Source: JAXMBX01 sp046349635
GTDB taxonomy: Bacteria > Planctomycetota > Planctomycetia > Planctomycetales > Planctomycetaceae
Direction: 5' to 3'
Assembly (NCBI GenBank): GCA_046349635.1
Contig: JAXMBX010000024.1
Span: 11,873 to 75,872, forward strand
DNA: 64,000 nt
A program made the position numbers and the translations under genes. A model generated the notes under the pieces. It had not been told where the DNA came from. It did not search any database and was given only the letters and a program-made list of their open reading frames with translations. Within the stretch, counting starts at the first letter, position 1. Each line of letters begins with the position of its first letter. Shown here piece by piece: positions 47,501 through 52,876 of this stretch.

Positions 47501-48042
47501 ACCCGGGCGCGAAGGAAACCTTGCTTCAAGAGATCATCGAAGAGATCGCGATATTCCCCCTTTTGCCGCTGAATAAGAGGAGCGAGGACCAGGAAGCGGG
47601 TTCCCGACGGCATGCGGAGGATGCTTTCGAGAATCTGATCGAGGCTCTGGGCGGTGATGGGGCGGTCACATTGAGGGCAGAATCCCTGGCCGACGCGGGC
47701 GTAGAGGACGCGGAGGTAGTCGTAGATTTCGGTGATCGTGCCGACTGTACTGCGAGGGTTGCGTCCGCTGGTTTTCTGCTGAATGGAGATGGAGGGGGCG
47801 AGCCCCGAGATGGAGTCGACCTCGGGCTTGGGCATCTGCCCCAGGAACTGGCGGGCGAAGCTGGACAGGGACTCGACGTAACGGCGTTGCCCTTCGGCGT
47901 ACAGGGTGTCAAAGGCGAGCGAGCTTTTTCCGCTGCCACTGACGCCAGTCATGACAATCAGTTGATTGCGGGGGATTTTGAGATCGACGTTGCGGAGGTT
48001 ATGCTCCCTGGCTCCGCGAATAATGATGTCCGCCTGTGACAT
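41494..48042 (-). CDS. uvrA: Tandem-fused excinuclease ABC subunit A (double UvrA)
   Basis: 2182 residues from the ATG at 48042, matching the usual UvrA N-terminus (IIIRGAREHNLRNVDL). It contains two full UvrA units: the first to about residue 1040, the second to about 2000. Each has two ABC cassettes. Walker A motifs GVSGSGKSS (33-41), a second in unit one, GPSGSGKSS at the start of unit two and a fourth; signature LSGGE appears four times and DEP four times. Each unit has zinc-binding CPQC/CTHCG and CEACEGHG/CEVCEGNG clusters. Normal UvrA is about 940 residues and dimerises; a fusion would form an intramolecular dimer. The 3' end is disrupted by a frameshift near 41612. Confidence 0.92.
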   Translation of the reverse strand: MSQADIIIRGAREHNLRNVDLKIPRNQLIVMTGVSGSGKSSLAFDTLYAEGQRRYVESLSSFARQFLGQMPKPEVDSISGLAPSISIQQKTSGRNPRSTVGTITEIYDYLRVLYARVGQGFCPQCDRPITAQSLDQILESILRMPSGTRFLVLAPLIQRQKGEYRDLFDDLLKQGFLRARVDGKVVQLTDNLQLDRQMRHTIEVVVDRLRAGVERSRLAEALESAIRLSKGSVLISLESDAPAEAAAAPAKGKKRSVKSEEEETPELPPSEDRLYSTHYACTHCGISCEPPSPQLFSFNSPQGMCPDCQGLGMRHDFDLDLLIPDHSVTLWAGAIPLLGKFREIGRWRRHLLEGAARALEIDHELDTGSLLKTPWEDLPKKVQEQFLYGLGQRHITYAWKHRGGVWKHGGLFAGVVPELLESYRTAKNPMRRAQLEKYMRTLTCSTCHGARLNPQARSVRLTTSVPDWETYRVTGDADHSPKSNGKAAKRTRRAAPASPRQTTRNRSLGLTEVCALSIAEADHFFQGLVLDATGQLIAGEALKEIRGRLGFLLRCGLDYLTLERTAPTLSGGESQRIRLASQIGCGLVGVVYILDEPSIGLHPRDNTRLLQSLLDLRDLGNTVIVVEHDEETIRAADHVIDFGPGPGVRGGEVVAQGKLADLLKAPRSLTGKFLSGKEQIAIPKQRRKGNGNFLTIEGARHNNLRDVTAKFPLGSFICVTGVSGSGKSSLVNDILWEALNRDLNKGQGSPGEHARITGLDHLDKAIDIDQSPIGRTPRSNPATYVKLFDLIRDLFTELPESKVRGYEPGRFSFNVSGGRCEACEGHGSTKLEMDFLADVWVTCPVCQGNRFNRETLEIRFKGANIAEVLNMDVQQALEHFQNIPRITKLLQTLHDVGLDYIKLGQPSPTLSGGEAQRVKLARELGKRSTGGTIYLLDEPTTGLHFADIQKLLEVLHSLVDAGNTVLVVEHNLDVIKTADWLIDLGPEGGAGGGRILTEGTPEQVARSKDSHTARALAPVLKGETWTPEDLHLHAPPTNGQAASSRDLIQVKGAAQHNLQGVDISIPRNRLNIFCGPSGSGKSSLAMETIYAEGQRRYVESLSAYARQFLGQMPKPRVEHISGLSPAIAIEQKTTGHTPRSTVGTVTEIYDYLRILFARIGTPHCPDCHIPVRTQTSDEVIDKLFNFPVGTKLLLLAPRDVEVGQAYQKVYDDLQKNGFTRIRLNGTTYRLEEAPDVDRRRKHKLEIVVDRISINPADRARIAQSVESALDLGKGMLHVAHVSDETETKWRVDKFSLHFACEQCGRSFEELTPHNFSFNSPLGWCPSCEGLGVQQGTNLDMLVPKPHLSLAQGAVALWPAAKSGSWQERILESLADHKGIDLNRPFQSLNAVQQRTILFGTGEEWIPLLKGNGVKFQFKGLLPAVEEASRVSFVHRQRWGGMVGEVPCTTCGGSRLREDAANVRFQTKTLHELTALPMGECLEFFQRIKLKGSDKKIAGDLLREVTSRLTFLVDVGLDYLSLSRPLPTLSGGETQRIRLAGQIGRALTGVLYVLDEPTIGLHPRDNARLLQALRQLRDLGNTLVLVEHDREILEAADRLYDFGPGAGRFGGRITGYGTPRELRKQADSLTGQYLADKQEISIPSERRMQPVAEQPPAAKPTKTRKVAKAKETATATTPTPPGGGWLELQGARLHNLRGTNLRIPLGTLTCITGVSGSGKSSLIEETLAKAVAKKLHRAQENPGPYDNLLGVELVNKIIQVDQQPLGSTPASNPATYTGVFEHIRELFARLPESKIRGYRPARFSFNRPGGRCEVCEGNGQKCIEMHFLPDVWVECDTCRGKRFNAETLSVQYRGKSISDVLEMSIGQAAELFDNIPKIRGYLATLCAIGLDYLTLGQSAATLSGGEAQRVKLAAELARPQTGRTLYILDEPTTGLHFEDIRKLLKVLDSLVEMGNTVVVIEHNLDVIKTADWIIDIGPEAGDEGGWIVAEGTPEQVVERTAALAKGTAPLPEGAEGITFRSYTGEMLAPVLADGSRRARDIFDAAAASQAREGDVEIHQVGKGAKMPWQVDGPGWHIRDRVALNGAKCRWEGAALEFIIDQITAHEGFDDVNWNARSLVELNVAGQKQNWFLHALTGDEWLLTLSSASARICSMNPRSPIHWNWKTSTNWMTSRSMAAPREFA

Positions 48043-48125
48043 GGGTGGGACTGTTACTCCGTTGTCTGTGTTGAACGACTCTGCCCGCCGTGCGAATGCC
48101 CTCAGTCCGTTCCTCTTAATGTGTT

Positions 48126-48761
48126 TCAAAGACCAGCGCCGAAGTCATCCTCAGTGGTCTGTTGAGGAGGGGGAGCGGGGACCGGTTCCGAGGCAGAAGG
48201 CTGCTCCGCCACTGCGATGGGGGGTGGCTGTTCGGCGCGCGGTGGCGAGGCTTCCGGTTGCGGATCGGGGGCGGGAGGCGGAAGATCGCCGGGAGGAGTA
48301 ACAGCGATTTCTTCCGGACGGGGTGAGTCGCGTCGATCTCCGACATCATGCTGTTGGCCATTGGGGCGACGATCCCCACGGCGTTGATCTTCGCGACGCT
48401 GGTCGTTCCGGTTGCGATCTCGCTCGCTCCGGTCTCCACGCGGGGGACGCCGCTGGTCGTCTCGACGGGGCGCAGCAGGGGCGGTCGCATTCGAGTCCGA
48501 GATTGTTTCCGCCTCTGCGGAGGCGCTCACGGGACGTTCCGGTTCCGGCGTTTCTTCTTCAGGAGGTTCCGGGATGGAGACCTTCTCGAAGTGATATTCC
48601 GGCGGTTTCGGGTCAGGGAGCAGGTGCATCCAGGTGGGGGGATTGGTGCAGGGACAGCCATAGCTGACCTGCTGACCGGGGAGGCGGATCACCTTGTGGC
48701 ACTGCGGACATTTCCAGAGGCGTCTGACGTCGTGCCTGATGCGTAAACCGGGGCCTTTGAT
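48126..48761 (-). CDS. Zinc-ribbon protein with Arg/Asp- and Pro-rich disordered tail, probable AUC start
   Basis: About 211 residues if started at ATC 48761. Evidence for that start: AGGAG at 48773-48769 lies exactly seven bases upstream, and the frame encodes LWKCPQCHKVIRLPGQQVSYGCPC, a four-cysteine zinc ribbon, right after. The first normal codon in frame is GTG at 48692, which would cut the ribbon's first CxxC away. A TGA lies a few codons upstream, so no ATG is possible. The rest is low complexity: Glu/Pro, then RRDDQRRPPRGDRSERDR repeats, then Pro/Ala. Such tails often bind RNA. It precedes uvrA by 83 bases. Confidence 0.7.
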   Translation of the reverse strand: MKGPGLRIRHDVRRLWKCPQCHKVIRLPGQQVSYGCPCTNPPTWMHLLPDPKPPEYHFEKVSIPEPPEEETPEPERPVSASAEAETISDSNATAPAAPRRDDQRRPPRGDRSERDRNRNDQRREDQRRGDRRPNGQQHDVGDRRDSPRPEEIAVTPPGDLPPPAPDPQPEASPPRAEQPPPIAVAEQPSASEPVPAPPPQQTTEDDFGAGL

Positions 48762-48916
48762 GGGAAAACTCCTGCGATTTCATGAATCGAACGGGGAACC
48801 GTTCGGCTGAACACGTGGGGGAAGGGGGAGTTTCGACGCGAAACTCCAGTCTTTCATTATAGCTGGGAGGGCGTGAGAAACAGGGGTCTGGGGGTTGTTT
48901 CCGCGGAATCTTAACT

Positions 48917-48935
48917 GGATAAAAATATCCACATT
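48917..48935 (+). promoter_or_regulatory. Shared dyad operator, copy 1 (upstream of the HTTM pair)
   Basis: GGATAAAAATATCCACATT contains the dyad TGGATA-AAAA-TATCCA (48916-48931). The same 19 bases recur at 51405-51423. Here the dyad lies directly upstream of TTGACA (48934-48939), with GATATT 16 bases later as a possible -10. A site touching -35 from upstream fits an activator. Confidence 0.7.
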
Positions 48936-49011
48936 GACAGAATCCGGGAATTGAAGATATTTCCCGGCCAGATCTCCAGTTCCTTTGCGGACCAACCAGG
49001 GAAGGTGTCCC

Positions 49012-49644
49012 ATGAAGCGGTATTTAAGCAGTTTTTTCATCTGCTTTTATTTGGGCGTGCTGTCGTTTGGAGTGATCTGTCACACGTTATCCACCGGAAT
49101 TGCACAGCATCCGGGGATGTATTTCATCGTGTGGGACATGTTCTGCGGCTGGGATTCCTACATGAACCACGTCCATGTCATTGGGGAAGGGGAAAGCGGC
49201 AAGTTCTACGAACTGACTCCCGCCCCGTGGGGAGAGATTCACCCCTATGGGAGCGCCGGGAGACAACATTATGACAGCCATCTCGCTCATGCTCACCGGC
49301 TGGCGATGAATTCCCTGAAGCACACCAGCCACGAGCCGATGTTGAAGTTCTACGTCGTCGAGGAACTGTGGTCCAAAAAGTTTGACTTCCCGGACTATCT
49401 CTGGAAGCGGAAGTATGAAGTGCCGCGCGAACCTCTCTCCTATTTCAACACGCGACTCGTGTTTGACGGGGAAGGGGTGCTGGTGCAGAAAAACACCAGT
49501 TGGTTCGACAATCAGGTTTCCCGGACGATCCATACTCCCCGGGTGATGGCGGACCTCCGCAGCAATCGTCCCCCGATCATCATGCAAAGCCCTTCCCTGC
49601 CGCGCGAGACCGCGTCCCCGGGATTGACGGTCTCAGGGAATTGA
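49012..49644 (+). CDS. Small membrane-anchored partner of the HTTM protein
   Basis: 210 residues from the ATG at 49012 with GGGAAGG upstream. An N-terminal hydrophobic segment (YLSSFFICFYLGVLSFGVICHTL) acts as an anchor or signal. The rest is a soluble domain rich in aromatic and His residues (GMYFIVWDMFCGWDSYMNHVHVIGEG, HAHRLAMNSLKH, FDFPDYLWKRKY). Its closest pattern is the small partner found beside HTTM proteins in planctomycetes, with the same WDMFCGWD-type motif; the function is not established. It precedes the HTTM gene by 89 bases. Confidence 0.72.
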   Translation: MKRYLSSFFICFYLGVLSFGVICHTLSTGIAQHPGMYFIVWDMFCGWDSYMNHVHVIGEGESGKFYELTPAPWGEIHPYGSAGRQHYDSHLAHAHRLAMNSLKHTSHEPMLKFYVVEELWSKKFDFPDYLWKRKYEVPREPLSYFNTRLVFDGEGVLVQKNTSWFDNQVSRTIHTPRVMADLRSNRPPIIMQSPSLPRETASPGLTVSGN

Positions 49645-49733
49645 GGGTGCGCCGCAAAGACAACGCTCCTCAGTCCTGACTTCTTCCGATCCGCGTTCAA
49701 CACACAAGTTGGCATTCAACCACAGGCGTTCTC

Positions 49734-51302
49734 ATGATTCTGAAACAATTGCGTGTCGCGTTTCACGATTTAGGCGTTCGGACGAATGCATTCTTCTTCC
49801 GTGAGGAGATTCCTTACGGAATGGCGATGATGCGGATCTGCCTGACGATCTGTGCGCTGATGATGATGGTGCCGCGGTGGTTCTGGGCGCGAGAATTGTA
49901 CACGCGGGACGGGGCCTGGGCTCCGCTGGCGGATCTGTACGGGTATCAGGATTTCCTGCCGGTGCTCGGGCCGACGGTGGCGATCGCACTCTATTCCGCC
50001 ATGATCCTGTTCCTGTTTTCCGCCTGCATCGGCTGGCAGACGCGAATCAGCCTGTGCGGAGCGACGGTGCTGTTCGCTTATTTCTGCCTGCTGGATTCGC
50101 TGGGGACGAACAATAAATACACGGTGATCACGACGCACGGTTTGCTCCTGTTGAGTTTGTCGGCGGCGGGAAGCGTGTGGTCGGTCGACGCGTGGCTGGC
50201 GGGACGCTGGCAGGTCAGCGGAGTGCGGGTCTTCCCGGAAATGAGCTGGCCGCGGGCCGCGGTCTGGCCGCAGCGACTGGTGATGCTGCTGATCGGCATC
50301 GTGTATTTCGGCGCCGCGATCACGAAGATGCACACCCCCGCCTATTTCAGCGGCGACCAGATGATTTACTGGATGCTGACAAATGTGAATTCGGAAAAAC
50401 CCCTGGGGGAATGGCTGACGGAGTATCCCACGCTGGTCATCATTTCCGCCTATATTGCGATCGTGTGGGAAGTACTGTTCCTGTTCCTCTGCTGGAAGGG
50501 ATGGGGTCGCGTTTTGATGTTGGGAATTGGCGTGGCGTTCCACACCGGGACGTTCCTGCTGCTCGGCCTGACGATGTTTCCGCTCGTCGCGTTCAGCATG
50601 TATCTCGCGTTTCTCTCGGAAGAAGACGTGCAATGGTTCGCTGCCGGCTGGCGGCGGTGGAAGCAGACGTCCTTCATCAAGAGCATTCCGAGTCTGCAGC
50701 TTCCGGCAATGAAGATCACTCCCTGGGGCGCTCCATCGCGACGGCAGGTACTGGCCTCGGCGGGGATGTTCGGGATGTTGCTGGTTGCGGCGATGTGTGT
50801 CGGCGTGGAAGGGGAACGCAGGCTCGATGTGTATGGGATGAACGGTCCGGACGGCCCGCTCCCCTTGCGCGAACTGAGCGAGGAAGAGACCCACAAATTC
50901 TTTGCTCAGGAACGGGCCTTGCGCGAGTCCGATAAGTTCTTCTCGTTTGAGATCGGAAAATATATCGTGGGCGGTCGGTTGTTCGGGCGTCAGAATGAGT
51001 TCCGGCATGGAGACCGGATGCAGTGCGAGGTGAGCCTGAATCCCCCTCACGAGGATATGTGGATCGACTGCGTGCTGCAGGATGACAAGGAACGGACGAT
51101 CACGCGGGTCGGACAGGTCTGCGTCCGCGAGAACCTGCGGTGCTTTTATAACTTCGTCCTGGGTGAAGAACTGGTTCCGGGGGAATATCGAATGGCCCTG
51201 TTCAGCCGGGGGCAGGAAGTTCTGCATCGGACGTTCAGGGTAATTGGGAAAACCCCCGAGAATTCTTCCGCTTCCACTGCGGCACCCCCGCTGGCGAACT
51301 GA
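49734..51302 (+). CDS. HTTM-domain (vitamin K-dependent gamma-carboxylase-like) membrane protein
   Basis: 522 residues. Several transmembrane helices span about 25-330 (MRICLTICALMMMVPRWFW, ALYSAMILFLFSACIGWQT, VMLLIGIVYFGAAITKMH, AFHTGTFLLLGLTMFPLVAFSMYLAFL). The IVYFGAAITKMHTPAYFSGDQM segment is typical of HTTM (horizontally transferred transmembrane) domains related to vitamin K-dependent gamma-carboxylases. A further TM near 340-360 precedes a C-terminal soluble domain of about 150 residues. The gamma-carboxylase family uses reduced vitamin K; the bacterial members' substrates are unknown. It is paired with the small anchored protein and shares a promoter element with the adjacent cytochrome operon. 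Confidence 0.85.
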   Translation: MILKQLRVAFHDLGVRTNAFFFREEIPYGMAMMRICLTICALMMMVPRWFWARELYTRDGAWAPLADLYGYQDFLPVLGPTVAIALYSAMILFLFSACIGWQTRISLCGATVLFAYFCLLDSLGTNNKYTVITTHGLLLLSLSAAGSVWSVDAWLAGRWQVSGVRVFPEMSWPRAAVWPQRLVMLLIGIVYFGAAITKMHTPAYFSGDQMIYWMLTNVNSEKPLGEWLTEYPTLVIISAYIAIVWEVLFLFLCWKGWGRVLMLGIGVAFHTGTFLLLGLTMFPLVAFSMYLAFLSEEDVQWFAAGWRRWKQTSFIKSIPSLQLPAMKITPWGAPSRRQVLASAGMFGMLLVAAMCVGVEGERRLDVYGMNGPDGPLPLRELSEEETHKFFAQERALRESDKFFSFEIGKYIVGGRLFGRQNEFRHGDRMQCEVSLNPPHEDMWIDCVLQDDKERTITRVGQVCVRENLRCFYNFVLGEELVPGEYRMALFSRGQEVLHRTFRVIGKTPENSSASTAAPPLAN

Positions 51303-51375
51303 GTTTCTGTCTGTAACGCATTGTCGTGAAATGACATGTGTCACATTGCTCTCCCTGTGGAGAGTGCTTGGGAGA

Positions 51376-51404
51376 TTGACAACGGCACTCTTCGCCCGTA
51401 ATAT
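51376..51404 (+). promoter_or_regulatory. Consensus sigma-70-type promoter of the YkgJ-Rieske-cytochrome operon
   Basis: TTGACA (51376-51381), 17 bases, TAATAT (51399-51404). The dyad operator copy 2 starts on the next base, covering the likely start of transcription. The YkgJ-like ATG is 75 bases downstream. Confidence 0.7.
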
Positions 51405-51423
51405 GGATAAAAATATCCACATT
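51405..51423 (+). promoter_or_regulatory. Shared dyad operator, copy 2 (start of the cytochrome operon)
   Basis: Identical 19 bases to 48917-48935, with the dyad TGGATA-AAAA-TATCCA at 51404-51419. It abuts the -10 hexamer, so a bound protein should block transcription initiation. Confidence 0.7.
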
Positions 51424-51479
51424 AGTCGCGTTCTGTCGGGCGATTCGCCGGAAACCTGACGACAAGAGGAGAGTGGGCA

Positions 51480-52226
51480 ATGTCGAGTATTGTCGCGATG
51501 TCGATTCTGCTGGGGGTCGTGGTGGTGTGTGCGGTTGGAGCATCGATGTTTTTTGATGCGGCCTTCCGACAGGCCCGTGCGGAGAAGACCCGCCGCCGTA
51601 TCGAACTCCCCTGGATGAGCGGAGAGGCGCTCCGCCAGTGGGGAACCCAACAGGGACGGAAACTGGTGGCAGCCCGCTTGAAGGAAGGATCCGCGGCGGA
51701 AGTGAACGCCCGTTTGATCCGGGAGGGGCACCGGCTGATCCAGAACGTCCTGGATGAGGTGCAAGATCCTGATGCCCGGGGCTGTGCCGCCATGCCTGTG
51801 AATTGTGAGCATGCCTCACCGCCGCAGGTGACGATCTCCGAGGCACTCGCGATCGTCGAGGAATTGCAGGAGCTTTCGCCGAATGTGCTCGTAGACGTGG
51901 AGCGGCACGTGGGAGCAATTCCGGGAGGGACATCCCGAGGGAATGAGAATCCGGGTTGTGCGCTCCTGAGCGAGACGGGATTCTGCGTCTGTTCTTATTC
52001 TCAGCCTCTGGCGTGCGCCACCCGGTGCCGCGCGGGGCTGGACATGACCCCGGAAGAGCGCGAATGGTCAACGACGCTGCAGGAAGGTGTGCAGTCGGGG
52101 ATCGAGCGAGAGCTGTGTGCAGCCGGGCTGGACGCGCGGGAGCATACCCTGTCAGAGGCTCTGCGGGTGGTGTTCCTGGAAAAGGAAGCAGCAGCCCGCT
52201 GGGGACGCGGAGAGCGGCTGCTGTAA
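51480..52226 (+). CDS. Membrane-anchored Cys-rich protein with a YkgJ-like iron/zinc-chelating domain
   Basis: 248 residues with AGGAGAG before the ATG. Residues 5-27 form an N-terminal anchor (VAMSILLGVVVVCAVGASMFF). A cysteine-rich core follows at about 100-185 (GCAAMPVNCEHA, NPGCALLSETGFCVCSYSQPLACATRC), matching the YkgJ/UPF0153 pattern C-x-L-L-x-x-G-x-C-x-x-Y-x-x-x-P-L-x-C, which is thought to hold a Zn or Fe-S site. The remainder is helical. It heads the operon with the Rieske and cytochrome b/c genes. Assembly or sensing of the complex are guesses. Confidence 0.7.
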   Translation: MSSIVAMSILLGVVVVCAVGASMFFDAAFRQARAEKTRRRIELPWMSGEALRQWGTQQGRKLVAARLKEGSAAEVNARLIREGHRLIQNVLDEVQDPDARGCAAMPVNCEHASPPQVTISEALAIVEELQELSPNVLVDVERHVGAIPGGTSRGNENPGCALLSETGFCVCSYSQPLACATRCRAGLDMTPEEREWSTTLQEGVQSGIERELCAAGLDAREHTLSEALRVVFLEKEAAARWGRGERLL

Positions 52227-52275
52227 TCGCGCCGGATTGAGACAGACCCAAATGTACACAGCGGAATGTGTGTGA

Positions 52276-52839
52276 ATGGTCATGCAACGTCGAGAATTGC
52301 TGGGGTGGATGAGCCGTGGCTTGACGGCGTGCGTGGGTGGAGTCATCGGCGTCCCCGCGGTGAAGTACGTGCTCAGCACGTTTCGTCGGAGGCGAGAAGA
52401 ATCCGGGTTTCGCCGCGTGGCACGGGTGAATGACCTGAAAGCCGGCAAGCCCGCGCTGGTGGTGATTTCCGGCAGCCGCCAGGATGCCTGGGTGAAACAC
52501 GAGAAACAGCCCCTCGGACGGGTGTGGCTGGTCCGTGAAGGAGATCAGCCTGCATCGGTGGGGACCAGGGTGACGGCGTTCAGCAGCATCTGTCCCCACA
52601 TGGGCTGCCAGGTTCACTTTCAAGGGGAGGGGAAACAGTTTGTGTGCCCCTGCCACCGGGGGATCTTCGCCCTGAGCGGAGCACCGGTTTCGGGAAGCGG
52701 CGAGAAGACCAAAGTCCCGCGCGGCCTCGATCAACTCGAATGCCGCGTCGTACAGGAAGAAGGCTCTTCCGAGTGGTGGGTGGAAGTGAAATACGAGAAG
52801 TTCGAGCTGGGACTGACGGAAAAAGTGGCGAAGAGTTGA
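52276..52839 (+). CDS. Rieske 2Fe-2S protein of a bc-type complex
   Basis: 187 residues; ATG 52276 or 52282 are both possible. The N-terminus has RRELLGWMSRGLTACVGGVIGVPAVKYV, an RR-containing single membrane anchor. Cluster ligands are CPHMGC (about 105-110) and CPCHRG (about 124-129), separated by about 13 residues. This is the QcrA/PetC-type subunit that takes electrons from quinol. It is followed after 37 bases by the cytochrome b/c gene. Confidence 0.93.
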   Translation: MVMQRRELLGWMSRGLTACVGGVIGVPAVKYVLSTFRRRREESGFRRVARVNDLKAGKPALVVISGSRQDAWVKHEKQPLGRVWLVREGDQPASVGTRVTAFSSICPHMGCQVHFQGEGKQFVCPCHRGIFALSGAPVSGSGEKTKVPRGLDQLECRVVQEEGSSEWWVEVKYEKFELGLTEKVAKS

Positions 52840-52876
52840 GCCGAACCGCTGCAAGCCGGAAAGAGTGCTGGTCGTG

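Noticed and set aside
48042..48129. Earlier uvrA start at 48129
   Set aside because: It would overlap the end of the zinc-ribbon gene and add 29 residues before the standard UvrA N-terminus.
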